Source of the DNA: a virus
IMG/VR virus record: IMGVR_UViG_3300008448_000016
Location: 1 to 64,000 of that record
DNA: 64,000 nucleotides
Strand: one strand, 5' to 3'
The stretch's first letter is position 1; every line of letters begins with the position of its first letter. The translations under genes and the position numbers were made by a program. Below the pieces are notes generated by a model that worked only from the letters and a program-made list of their open reading frames with translations, did no database searches and had not been told where the DNA came from. Shown one piece after another: positions 23,238-33,000 of the stretch.

Positions 23238-23380
23238 ACAAGCTCTCTATTATAAAGGTTTACAAGTATTATTCTAGCAAATTTAAATTCTTTAACCCTA
23301 TTTAAATTTAATCCATAGGTATTTGCAACCATCTTTAGATGGGGATACGCTTCCGATATTGTCATCTTACCTATTTCCAT
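23234..23380 (-). CDS. 48-aa protein
   Basis: A frame from ATG 23380 encodes MEIGKMTISEAYPHLKMVAN followed by a basic helical end (NRVKEFKFARIILVNLYNRELV). Its TGA overlaps the ATG of the next gene and its start is 1 nt after the end of the zinc-ribbon gene, which fits the packed operon. The helical, basic composition would suit a nucleic-acid or protein adaptor. No family recognised. Confidence 0.6.
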   Translation of the reverse strand: MEIGKMTISEAYPHLKMVANTYGLNLNRVKEFKFARIILVNLYNRELV

Positions 23381-23381
23381 T

Positions 23382-23594
23382 TTAATCAAATAATTGAAAA
23401 TCAATATTAACATGACCGCATCCGTTACACATATAAGTCGGAAATGGCACCATAGTATCTTCTGGACTACCTGTTAAAAGTTTAGGTACTTTTTTTAACA
23501 TGACAACTTCTTTGAAGAACTTTCCGTGACACTTTTCACAGTGAACTGTTTCTTGTGTTCTTAAATCAATTTTTGGTCTAATAATATCTTCCAT
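23382..23594 (-). CDS. zinc-ribbon protein, 70 aa
   Basis: Two Cys pairs, HCEKC (C19, C22) and MCNGCG (C56, C59), make a complete zinc ribbon around a hydrophobic core. Such small ribbons bind nucleic acid or protein. Located in the recombination/replication operon, 1 nt from both neighbours. Exact target unknown. Confidence 0.7.
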   Translation of the reverse strand: MEDIIRPKIDLRTQETVHCEKCHGKFFKEVVMLKKVPKLLTGSPEDTMVPFPTYMCNGCGHVNIDFQLFD

Positions 23595-23595
23595 C

Positions 23596-23850
23596 TTATT
23601 CTTCTATTAAATAAAGTTCATATTTTTCATCAAATTGTTCGTCTTTGATAACGTATTTACCGAATTCAAATTCATTCGCTAAAGACCCTTCATACCCATC
23701 TTTAATTTCAAATTCATGCAAATTATCTTTAAGATATTCTAAAGCGTCTTTATCTGACATACCTTCAAGTTCGGGGTAATCTTCTTTATTGACCTCAATT
23801 TCGTCATAAAGTTCGTAAACCGTATAAGTTTTACTCATTCTGATTTTCAT
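23596..23850 (-). CDS. hypothetical protein, 84 aa
   Basis: Acidic alpha/beta protein (VYELYDEIEVNKEDYPELEG; LKDNLHEFEIKDGYEG). The mix of acidic residues and beta strands could mimic DNA, but this is only a possibility. It is followed 1 nt later by the zinc-ribbon gene. Its ATG overlaps the TGA of a short frame upstream. Confidence 0.55.
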   Translation of the reverse strand: MKIRMSKTYTVYELYDEIEVNKEDYPELEGMSDKDALEYLKDNLHEFEIKDGYEGSLANEFEFGKYVIKDEQFDEKYELYLIEE

Positions 23851-23936
23851 TTTACTATATAGTTGATGTTTATTTTACCTATTTGATAATCCCAAGTGGT
23901 GTTATACCACCAAGCAATTGTAATCTCTGATTCCAT
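23847..23936 (-). CDS. possible 29-aa mini-protein
   Basis: A frame from ATG 23936 reads MESEITIAWWYNTTWDYQIG and ends with a TGA that overlaps the ATG of the next gene. The four-base overlap and the fit to the gap favour a real gene; the length is too short to be sure. Aromatic-rich. Confidence 0.35.
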   Translation of the reverse strand: MESEITIAWWYNTTWDYQIGKININYIVK

Positions 23937-23958
23937 AATGTAATATAATTTATTAAGT

Positions 23959-24816
23959 TTATTTTGTCAAATACTTTTTAATATCCATATTCAATATTGT
24001 ATTAATAACATCTTTTGGTATTCTAAATTCTTCAAATTTACCATCATCACTTAAATGAACAATAATACAACCATACAACTTAATATGTTCGTATTTAGAT
24101 CCTTTCAACATATCTAAGAATAGTTTACCATAAAAAGGTAATTGTGTAAAATAATGACCAAGAGCAGTATCATCAATATTGTTAAAAGGATACTTCATTT
24201 TTTTTGTAAAATTGTTTGCCTCAAAGTTTTTCTTTTTGTTTGTCTTATAATCCGTTATAACGATACCAATTTCAGTTTTTTCTTTATTAAAAAATAACCA
24301 ACCAGTATCCGCTTGTCCGGTATATTCTAATTCATTAGAACCAAAAACAATCTCGGTATCAAGTAATACCCCCCCTCTTTCTTTCATCAATTCTAAAAAG
24401 TTTGTCCCCGCATGAATCATTGAGTCACCTTTTAAAATTTGTGTAAAATCACAATCAAAAATTGGTTGTCTAACTTCTTTATCAATCCCAAACATCTCTA
24501 AAGATTTTTGTTCAAGAAAAAAGTGAACTCTAGAACCCATATTTGTTGAGTATGTTCCAGCATCTGCCCACTCTTTCAATAATCTATCCTTTTCTTCTGG
24601 ATCCCCTTTAGCCTTTTTATGTGCAATACCTTCAGAATCAAATTCTTCATAAAATAATTTCATGACTTTTGACACAGAAGGCCAATCAGATCTAAGATTA
24701 CCATCAAGATCTTTCATTGTATATGTGTGAGTATCTTCCTCAAAAGTAAGACACAATTCATTTTGTTTGTTTTTGATGATTTCGTTTATTTCATCTCTTA
24801 TTTTATATAAATCCAT
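23959..24816 (-). CDS. PD-(D/E)XK superfamily nuclease (RecB-like)
   Basis: 285 residues. The visible motifs are GSRVHFFLE (95-102, motif I helix), LLDTEIVF (E155), GQAD (167-170), and DYKT (189-192) as the catalytic core D-x-K, followed by a Q-x-PFYG motif near 240. These resemble RecB/Cas4-type exonucleases of phages that process DNA ends. No Cas4 Cys cluster is present. It lies next to the primase and in the same operon as gp46/47-like genes. Its function is probably DNA-end trimming or repair. Confidence 0.8.
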   Translation of the reverse strand: MDLYKIRDEINEIIKNKQNELCLTFEEDTHTYTMKDLDGNLRSDWPSVSKVMKLFYEEFDSEGIAHKKAKGDPEEKDRLLKEWADAGTYSTNMGSRVHFFLEQKSLEMFGIDKEVRQPIFDCDFTQILKGDSMIHAGTNFLELMKERGGVLLDTEIVFGSNELEYTGQADTGWLFFNKEKTEIGIVITDYKTNKKKNFEANNFTKKMKYPFNNIDDTALGHYFTQLPFYGKLFLDMLKGSKYEHIKLYGCIIVHLSDDGKFEEFRIPKDVINTILNMDIKKYLTK

Positions 24817-24817
24817 A

Positions 24818-25720
24818 TTAATCTCTTATTTCATAATAATATTCATCAATCTGTCCTTTTAAATCACAGACATCTCTATCTTTGGGTAATTTTAAAATTT
24901 TAACTTTACCCCACAATTTTCCGCCATTTAATTCGTGATATAATTTAACAGCGTTATTCCAAGCATCACCATCAAGACATATGATAACATTTCCATTCGC
25001 CTTTTCATAGATTGTTTCAAACAATAATTCCGACATATGTTTACCCAACATTACAACAGGATTGTCCAAGAACATACCATCAAATGCTCCCTCAACAAGA
25101 TAGATATCTTTATTCCAATCAATTAAGTTTTCCCAAAAAATAATCTTTTCTTTCTCTGCCTCAGGATTACGATATTTGGCTCTACTATTTGGATCCCAAC
25201 TTCTACCAATATAATAATTTAACTCACCATTTAAACCATATGATGGAATTATAATTCTACCAGCATGACTTCCTTTATCACAAAAACCAATTTGATATTT
25301 TTCAATCATATAATCGGAAATTCCCCGATTATGTAGGTAATTTATGGCTTGTTTTCTAACAGGATATACGGGATGGGAGTCTTTGAATAGAGTAAAGTTA
25401 TCAGGTAGAACTACTTTTGGTTTTTTTACTTTAACTATTTTTTCTCTATTATCAGGACATAAAACTCTGAATAATTTTTTTTGTTTCTTATTACCATATA
25501 GATCAAACAATTTTCCAAGATGCCCGTGAGTACCTTCAGTATCCCCACACGCCCAACAGTGGAACACATTGTTAAAATAATTAACTTCCAAATTGTGTTT
25601 ATTTCTTCCTTCATCACATTGAGGACAATTAAAGGAAATTTGGCCGCGATTTGGGTAATGTAACCCATGATCACCAAAAACTTCTTCCAACAACTCAACA
25701 AGTGATTCATTTTCATCCAT
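24818..25720 (-). CDS. DNA primase, TOPRIM type with zinc finger
   Basis: 300 residues. The zinc-binding domain has NCPQC (C32, C35) and HCWAC (C55, C58). The TOPRIM active site has VEGAFDGM (209-216, catalytic Glu) and CLDGDA (248-253, metal-binding Asp). It makes RNA primers for lagging-strand synthesis. No helicase domain is fused, so a partner helicase must lie outside this window. Shorter than bacterial DnaG (about 600 aa) and similar in size to T4 gp61. The start at 25720 is 73 nt from the divergent fibre gene. Confidence 0.9.
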   Translation of the reverse strand: MDENESLVELLEEVFGDHGLHYPNRGQISFNCPQCDEGRNKHNLEVNYFNNVFHCWACGDTEGTHGHLGKLFDLYGNKKQKKLFRVLCPDNREKIVKVKKPKVVLPDNFTLFKDSHPVYPVRKQAINYLHNRGISDYMIEKYQIGFCDKGSHAGRIIIPSYGLNGELNYYIGRSWDPNSRAKYRNPEAEKEKIIFWENLIDWNKDIYLVEGAFDGMFLDNPVVMLGKHMSELLFETIYEKANGNVIICLDGDAWNNAVKLYHELNGGKLWGKVKILKLPKDRDVCDLKGQIDEYYYEIRD

Positions 25721-25778
25721 ATATCATAATATAAGTTTAAAATATCAATTAATCAACTTCACAAGTTTTTGTCTTCCA

Positions 25779-25789
25779 TTATATTTATG
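25779..25789 (+). promoter_or_regulatory. TATTTAT-type promoter candidate for the plus-strand fibre island
   Basis: TTATATTTATG, 4 nt before the ATG at 25794. Nearly identical to the site before the gp25-like gene on the other strand (63471-63480). Confidence 0.5.
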
Positions 25790-25793
25790 TAAG

Positions 25794-26015
25794 ATGCCAA
25801 CAGATATCACAATAACCAATATTTCAGGTTCAACACCATTTGATGTATACGTTTGTAATACAGGACTAACAACTTGTATCTACGTTTCAACAATTACAAG
25901 TGGTGATTTACCTTACACATTTGAGATTCCCCCAGTATATTTAACCCTGACTGATTTTGTTGTTAAAGTGGTGGATGATGATGAATGTATAATTTTTGAT
26001 ACAGTAACCGTATAA
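25794..26015 (+). CDS. small structural domain protein, 73 aa
   Basis: A single beta-sandwich-like module (DITITNISGSTPFDVYVCN; CIYVSTI; PYTFEIPP; VVKVVDDDECIIFD). The same pattern forms the N-terminus of the 402-aa fibre protein at 27130 and the whole of the 101-aa protein at 45691. Two Cys in the YVCN and TTCIY positions recur in all three. It likely attaches fibres or decorates them. It opens the plus-strand fibre island and is 2 nt from the next gene. Confidence 0.6.
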   Translation: MPTDITITNISGSTPFDVYVCNTGLTTCIYVSTITSGDLPYTFEIPPVYLTLTDFVVKVVDDDECIIFDTVTV

Positions 26016-26017
26016 AT

Positions 26018-27127
26018 ATGTTAACTTGCGCAACAGAATATTGTATTAGTGGGACGGGAACCAACTATGATGGTGGTTATTTTTCCGCGGGAACTTATGA
26101 TGGTTATGACTATTATACAGGGGACACATATACATTATATTATTCAACAGGACAAACAAGATGGTGTTTGGCAACTTCATTAGGTGATCCAACTTGTTTA
26201 TTGTTTGGTAAATCACCTTGTTTGTCAGTTTGTCCAGATCTTTGTGAGGACTTCTTTAATGTTGGCCCTTGTCCTTCACCAACACCATCACCTACACCAC
26301 CTTGTAATGTGGATTTTGATGCAATATTTGATTGTGATGTACCAGTCACACCATCACCAACACCTACTGTTACACCCACATCAACTTTAACTCCAACCCC
26401 AACTCCAACATCTCCTTGTGGTGGTAGAGGAATTGCGGTAAGTGGTTTGACATATACTCCAACCCCAACACCAACGGCAACTCAAACCCCAACACCATCC
26501 CCTGAAGTTACCAGACCTTGTAATTATACAGGTATTGCTACTTTTAACACATTGGATGATTATATTAGATGTGCAACAAGTAAACAATTTAGAGATTGTG
26601 CGAATGGGTATGTATATTCAACAAGTGATGTTGTTTTAAATCCAACAGGTGGGACTCCAACTATTGGTATGGTATATGACGCAACAATTAATGAGATAAA
26701 CGTTTGTGTTGTATATATTGGAAATATAGATACAATTAGTGGTGTTGAAAGTATCACATTAAATAGTGAACTTGGTCTTGAGGTAGATGGTGGATGTAGT
26801 ACTTGCGTTCCAACGACAACTCCAACCCCTACACCAACTGTTACTCCAACACCAACACTAACACCATCACCAACACCACAAGTTTGTTGTGAATACCAAG
26901 TAACGAATTTATTATTTAGTGCAAATACATTCGGTATTACAAATTGTACAACAAATTTAGGTCAGATCGTAAACATAAACGGAGGATCTACAATAACCGT
27001 AAAATCAAATACGGTTCCTGTTGGTAATTCAATCAATGTTGTATTTATTGATTGCCCTTGTGTTACTCCAACGGTAACTCCAACAAACACTCCAACTCCT
27101 TCATCAACTGAAAGTATTATAATGTAA
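26018..27127 (+). CDS. Cys-rich fibre protein with Pro/Thr linkers, 369 aa
   Basis: Small Cys-rich modules are joined by linkers of alternating Pro and Thr. The linkers are near 86-95, 112-135, 147-165, 264-285 and 347-365 (for example TPTPTPTVTPTPT). Such linkers form stiff extended rods, as in bacterial cell-surface proteins. No catalytic motif. It probably forms part of a long adhesin fibre on the virion and binds a host surface structure. The DNA behind the linkers is repetitive (ACACCAAC-type units), which makes the gene prone to length change. Confidence 0.65.
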   Translation: MLTCATEYCISGTGTNYDGGYFSAGTYDGYDYYTGDTYTLYYSTGQTRWCLATSLGDPTCLLFGKSPCLSVCPDLCEDFFNVGPCPSPTPSPTPPCNVDFDAIFDCDVPVTPSPTPTVTPTSTLTPTPTPTSPCGGRGIAVSGLTYTPTPTPTATQTPTPSPEVTRPCNYTGIATFNTLDDYIRCATSKQFRDCANGYVYSTSDVVLNPTGGTPTIGMVYDATINEINVCVVYIGNIDTISGVESITLNSELGLEVDGGCSTCVPTTTPTPTPTVTPTPTLTPSPTPQVCCEYQVTNLLFSANTFGITNCTTNLGQIVNINGGSTITVKSNTVPVGNSINVVFIDCPCVTPTVTPTNTPTPSSTESIIM

Positions 27128-27129
27128 TA

Positions 27130-28338
27130 ATGACTGAAATACAAATAACAGGGGCAACGGGAACACCTCCATATTCGGTATATGTTTGTGATCAAACATT
27201 ATCATATTGTTATCTTGTAACAGGATCCACAACAATACCTCCAACATTTACATTTAACCCTCCTCCTCCATTGGATGGTGCGGTTTCAATAATTGTTAAA
27301 ATAATTGATTCAACGGGTTGTGAGTACTTTGAACCTTTTTCTTGTCCCGTTACTCCAACTCCAACACCAACATATACTCCAACACCAACTCCAACACCAA
27401 CAGATCTATGTTATTGCATAACCGCAGTTAACACAGGCATGACAACAGGTTCATTCTACTATGTGGATTGTGATGGAGTACTAATTGAAAAAATTCCGGT
27501 TCCGGCAGATATGACAATATATGTTTGTGGTTCTAATCCAACATTACCTGACCAAGTTTCCATAACGGTTGGTGGTCTATGTATTTCAAATAGTTGTCCA
27601 GATCCTACACCAACCCCAACAACAACACCTACAAATACACCAACGATATCATTAACACCAACTAACACACCTACAAATACGCCAACAATTTCCGTAACAC
27701 CTACAATATCGTTAACACCTACAAATACACCAACTAACACTCCTACGGTTACTCCATCTTCAACTCCAACAACAGGATTTGCATACCTAATAATTGAACC
27801 ATTGACCGCATCCACATCAATAGGGAATTATATGTATTCAAATAGTTCACCTCAATTCTTTGGGTTCTCAAACACAACTCAACCTAGCGTAAACGCTATT
27901 GATTTTGATAATGAACTTAATTTATATCTTGACTATTCTGGTTGGACAAATGGTGAATTACCAACTATTATAACATCAAACGTACCACAAGTGACAGGAG
28001 GTGTTGATTCATTTGGTAATCCTATTGTTTCATACAATTTTGAAACTGTTCAGGTCTCTGCTGGAACGATATCAACAAACGCATGGTATACTTGGTTAAT
28101 CCCAATAGGTTTAACTAATTTTAATTATCAGAGTGAAATTGATGTTAGCTTATCAAATCCAAATATTTTTACAAGTGTTTTAACCGAACCAACAATAAGT
28201 GTTAACACATTTACATATACAGGATCAACAATACCTCCTGTTACTTATAGAGTTTATACAACGTATCCATCTAATGATTTCTTGTTAGATAATACATTAA
28301 ACGATATTTATTTTAGAGGTAGTGTAGTAAGCCCGTAA
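27130..28338 (+). CDS. fibre/adhesin protein with Pro/Thr linkers, 402 aa
   Basis: Residues 1-75 are a module like the whole 73-aa protein at 25794. A Pro/Thr linker follows (TPTPTPTYTPTPTPT), then a second small Cys-containing domain (about 93-158), a long Thr/Pro/Asn repeat (NTPTISLTPTNTPTNTP-like, about 160-215), and a C-terminal beta-rich domain (about 217-402). The repeat DNA has units of about 12-24 nt with third-base changes, so the protein sequence is under selection. Probably part of the same fibre as its neighbours. Confidence 0.65.
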   Translation: MTEIQITGATGTPPYSVYVCDQTLSYCYLVTGSTTIPPTFTFNPPPPLDGAVSIIVKIIDSTGCEYFEPFSCPVTPTPTPTYTPTPTPTPTDLCYCITAVNTGMTTGSFYYVDCDGVLIEKIPVPADMTIYVCGSNPTLPDQVSITVGGLCISNSCPDPTPTPTTTPTNTPTISLTPTNTPTNTPTISVTPTISLTPTNTPTNTPTVTPSSTPTTGFAYLIIEPLTASTSIGNYMYSNSSPQFFGFSNTTQPSVNAIDFDNELNLYLDYSGWTNGELPTIITSNVPQVTGGVDSFGNPIVSYNFETVQVSAGTISTNAWYTWLIPIGLTNFNYQSEIDVSLSNPNIFTSVLTEPTISVNTFTYTGSTIPPVTYRVYTTYPSNDFLLDNTLNDIYFRGSVVSP

Positions 28339-28344
28339 TTATGT

Positions 28345-30096
28345 ATGTTTCCATATAAGAATCCAATAACACCGATACAAATAATTGGCACACAAAGTGT
28401 GTCAAGAGATAAGTCTTTTGGTACAAATTTTAGTACCCTATCTACAGGTGGATACATGGAAGTATATTCACTTGATCAATTATATTATACAATACCACCC
28501 TCAACATACGGAGCAATTAATTTTTCAGGTAATTCAATACCTATAATGTTTTCAAAGGGTAGTGGGACGACATTTTCATTAGACACTCTAACTTTAAGTC
28601 CTGATAATATTTCTTCGGGTAGAAGAAAAATTGGTATGTTGGTTTATGTAAAAAATGAGGATCAAGTATATCAATACAACATTGATAACTATGAGTCTTT
28701 ATGGAATTCAGCCACAGGAGCAACAGGTGTTGGTGGGTCAACAGTTGTAATATCAGATTTTGGTACAACAGTAAAGGCAAATTCACCTGAAGGTATTGCA
28801 TTTATTAGTGGTTGGACTGCAAATACTATTGATGGTGTTAGTGGAGTAACTAGACCTAATGCTGTTTGGAAAAAATATTATGGAAATAATCTTTCAATAA
28901 CGGGAGGATCCTATAGTATGGGTACACTCACGTTAGTTAACATAACGGGAGGTACAGTAAATATAACAGGTATTTCAGGTGGTAGCGGTGGTGATTCCAT
29001 TACTGGGGGTACATTTAATTATAACACGGGGACATTATCTTTAAATTCAACAGGAGGTACAATAACCATAACAGGTTTTACAGATGTTTATGTAACTGGT
29101 GGGACATATAACAATTCAACGGGAATCGCAACTTTTACAAACAATACAGGCGGAACATTTAATGTTAGTGGATTTACAACAGGCGGAACATCTGGGACTG
29201 ATGTATTTGTAACAGGAGGAACATATTCATCAGGAACTGCAATATTTACAAATAATACGGGAGGGACATTTAATGTTTCAGGATTTTACACGGGAGGAAC
29301 TGATGTATTTGTAACAGGAGGGACTTATTCTGCAGGAACAATAACTTTTACAAACATAACAGGGGGTACTTTTGACGTAACAGGATTAACAACAGGATCA
29401 ACATCAGTCATTAGTGGTGAATATTTACCTTTAAGTGGTGGTACAGTAACCGGTAATACAATTTTCACCCAAGGTTTAACTGCGACAACAATATCTGCAA
29501 CAACATATCAAAATTTACCTTTGGATGTTTTTGTAACAGGAGGAACGTATTCAGGTGGTACTGCGATTTTTACTAATAATACTGGAGGCACATTTACTGT
29601 TACAGGTTTTACAACAGGTGGAACGTCAGGTGTTGATGTATTTGTTACGGGTGGTACGTATTCAAATGGAACTGCGATTTTTACAAATAATACGGGAGGT
29701 ACATTTAATGTAAGTGGTTTTACATCTACAGGCGTCACTCTAGGATCTTTTGGTATAACGATAGATGGTGGTGGGTCTGTTATTACAACAGGGTTGAAGA
29801 ATTATTTATCTTTACCTTATAATGGATATATTACAGGATGGGTAATAATTGGGGATCAGTCTGGATCCACTTCTGTTGATATATGGAAAGATTCTTATGG
29901 TAATTTTCCACCTACAGTTGCAGATTCAATAACAGGAGGAAACTATCCTTCATTAAGTTCTCAACAAATTAATCAAGACACCACTTTAAGTGGATGGACA
30001 ACTAATTTTTCGGTTGGTGATATAGTTGCTTTTAATGTTTTATCGGCATCAACCGTAACAAAAATAAATTTAACAATTAATGTTATAAAAACATAA
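28345..30096 (+). CDS. fibre protein with GTF(N/T)VSGF-type repeats, 583 aa
   Basis: The N-terminal ~185 residues form a globular domain. Then come Gly/Thr-rich repeats of about 28-35 residues, with a core of DVFVTGGTYSSGTAIFTNN followed by TGGTFNVSGF, four good copies and several partial ones (about 190-470). These predict a triple-stranded beta rod. A C-terminal domain (about 470-583) probably carries the tip. The repeat sequence is well conserved at protein level while codons differ. A tail fibre or whisker is the most likely role. Confidence 0.7.
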   Translation: MFPYKNPITPIQIIGTQSVSRDKSFGTNFSTLSTGGYMEVYSLDQLYYTIPPSTYGAINFSGNSIPIMFSKGSGTTFSLDTLTLSPDNISSGRRKIGMLVYVKNEDQVYQYNIDNYESLWNSATGATGVGGSTVVISDFGTTVKANSPEGIAFISGWTANTIDGVSGVTRPNAVWKKYYGNNLSITGGSYSMGTLTLVNITGGTVNITGISGGSGGDSITGGTFNYNTGTLSLNSTGGTITITGFTDVYVTGGTYNNSTGIATFTNNTGGTFNVSGFTTGGTSGTDVFVTGGTYSSGTAIFTNNTGGTFNVSGFYTGGTDVFVTGGTYSAGTITFTNITGGTFDVTGLTTGSTSVISGEYLPLSGGTVTGNTIFTQGLTATTISATTYQNLPLDVFVTGGTYSGGTAIFTNNTGGTFTVTGFTTGGTSGVDVFVTGGTYSNGTAIFTNNTGGTFNVSGFTSTGVTLGSFGITIDGGGSVITTGLKNYLSLPYNGYITGWVIIGDQSGSTSVDIWKDSYGNFPPTVADSITGGNYPSLSSQQINQDTTLSGWTTNFSVGDIVAFNVLSASTVTKINLTINVIKT

Positions 30097-30099
30097 GAT

Positions 30100-33000
30100 A
30101 TGGCTAAAAATTTAATAGAGTTTGATGCTTATAGTGCTGATGTTGTTGATTATAATAATTATAACTCAACAAAAACAGTTTTAGGCCCTGATATATATAA
30201 ATTTACGGGTGCAACAACAAGTGATTATTATATTTCACCAAATCCAACAACATTTAGAGATATAACACAAGATACAGGTGTTAATAACTGGGGAGATATA
30301 GACGTAATACCATATACCGGAAATACTCAATGGTTATTCGCACTAAAGGGTTTTGATGCTTCGGTCGCAACAACAGACATTGCAATGTATGAATTTGATA
30401 AATCAAATTTCACTTACAGTTATGTTGGTGCAATTTCTTGCGCAAACTTAGATAGTTCCAACCTTAGAATTCAACACGCAATAAAAGCAAGTTTAAATTA
30501 TTACACAGGAGGCACAGTTCAAGTAAACGGGACTTCAGTTACAGGGACAAGTACTGATTGGATTAGTAATAGGATTGCCGTAGGATCAAGGATTGGATTT
30601 GGATCAAATGACCCGTCTCAAATCACTCAATGGTATAGAATTAGTGGTTATACAAACATGACAACACCTTCAGTTTCAAATGGAGCAATACATTGTGTAA
30701 GGGTTGATAATTCAGGGAAAATTTATATCGGAGGAGATTTTACAACATACAATGGAGTTAGTACTAATAGGATTGCCAGATTAAATTCAAACGGAACCAT
30801 AGACACTTCATTTAGCACATCAGGATTTAATTCAACAGTTAGGGTGATTAAATTTGACTCATCCGGTAAATTATATGTTGGTGGTGATTTCACTCAATAT
30901 AGTGGACAGACAAATAACCGAATAATAAAATTAAATACTGATGGTACTAAAGATACCTCATTTGACAATACTTCAGGTTTTAATAGTACTGTTTATGATA
31001 TTCAATTTGACTCTACCGGATCCTTATGGGTGGGAGGTGCTTTTACAACTTACAGTGGGGTTTCTTCACCATATTTAGCAAAACTCACAACAGGTGGAAC
31101 TAGGGATGTTAGTTATTCAACAACAAATAGTCCAAACACAAATGTTAATACAATTGCTGTTGATAATAATAATGATGTCTATATTGGTGGTAACTTTACT
31201 CAAGTTGGTGCGGTGGCAAATAACTCAAGATACATTGCAAAAATTTTAAAAACAGGTGGTACTGATTCCACTTTTGTTGTTGGTGCGGCTGGTTCGTCTA
31301 ATGCTTTTGATGGTGTAGTTTTTACGATTCATTATAAATCTTCTACAAATACAATTATTGCGGGTGGTTCATTTGGTAGTTGGAAGGGGTCAAGTAATAT
31401 ACATTTAACTGAATTATCCTCAACGGGTAACGCCATTATTACATCGGCATCACCTTCTGCTGTACAACCATATTCAATGGTGGTTGATTCGTCAAATAAT
31501 ATTTATATTAACACAAATCAATTTACCACAACTAAAAGAAATATCAATACATTAACCGCGGATCCAAATTTTTTATTTAATTTAACTTCCGCAGCAAACG
31601 CTGTAAGTTATTCAAATAATGCAATGGCATTAAGTCCTAGTGAAGATAGGTTATATTTAACAACATCTAATACGGCAATAGATAATGGAATCGTTTGTGT
31701 TGAAACAACGGGAGGAACAAGAGATCCTAATTTTATAACAACCACAGACTATATATCACAAAGGATCTCATTAAATAGTTCTGCCGGTGTTTTTTCCACA
31801 GGAACTCCTTACGTTATTGAGGAACTAAAATTATTTACGTATAGAACAGGCACCGGGCCTTTTATGATACAAGGACTTGCAAAACAAGATTTTACAATAT
31901 CCCCAACCTCAATTGTAACTCCTGTTTTCAATTACGCTGCATTATCTAAAGGTATGTATGAATTAGAAGATTGTAACTATACTGTCGCTAGAGGCCCTAA
32001 CTATGTTGCCACTTTTACAAACACAATAAAAGATAATTATATTACAGGTGTAATAAGTGCAAATACTCAATATCTTTATGTAATTAATAGTACAGGAAGA
32101 ATAGCAAGATTTAATATTAAAAGTCCAACAATAAATCAAATTGGTGATAGTAGTGGTCGTATTAAATTTAACACTTTTAGTCAATTAATTGAAAGCACAA
32201 ACGCAGTTCTTGATACCACAGGATCTGCCCCAAATACATATTCAACAGGTAAATTTACAATATCAACAATGCAATCAGGAAGTGCTCAAGGAGTTGAGTC
32301 GTTTTATATGGACGGTTCAGGTGTTATTCAATCACCAATAGAATCTTTCTCAAACGAGGCAACACTTTCATTTAGTGTAATGTCTGAGGTTCCTCCAGGG
32401 TCAACAACCACTTATGCTGCGGCAGGAAACGTAGGTAGAGTATATTATATGCCTGAAATTGATAGATTAATTGTTTTAAACACATCAACAACGGCAAAAA
32501 GTTATATAACAGGATATAGAACAAACTTACAACAACCAACATTGGTGAGTACCTTTTATGGTAGAGAAACTTATAATAATTTAGCATATGAAAATTCATT
32601 TGATTTGGCATTTTTATTTAATGGAGGTCAACTACAAGGAAATACATCAAACGCTAATGCACCTAAATATCCTGACACATTAGGAACTGGATTCTTTGGG
32701 TCTGTTTGTAATGGTGTTTTACATTTATGTAGACCTTTAAATACCATACAAAATAACCTATATTCCGTACCATTATCTTGTGAGGCAAAATATGTTGACA
32801 CATCTAATAATGTTTTTATTAGCCCAAAATATACTTTACCAAACGTAATTTCAATTACAGGGTTATTTGTTAATACTCTTAAAGAGTATGGAAGTTACCC
32901 ATTTGCATTACCACCAGAACCAATTGTTATTGATTATAGAACTACAGGAATTGATGATAATTCAGGATCTTGGACAACGTTTACTTCAGTTGAGGATTTA

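Noticed and set aside
26280-27770. Regular ACACC-AAC DNA repeats, possible microsatellites or CRISPR
   Set aside because: The period varies and third bases change while Pro-Thr is kept, so these are protein linkers under selection, not an array.
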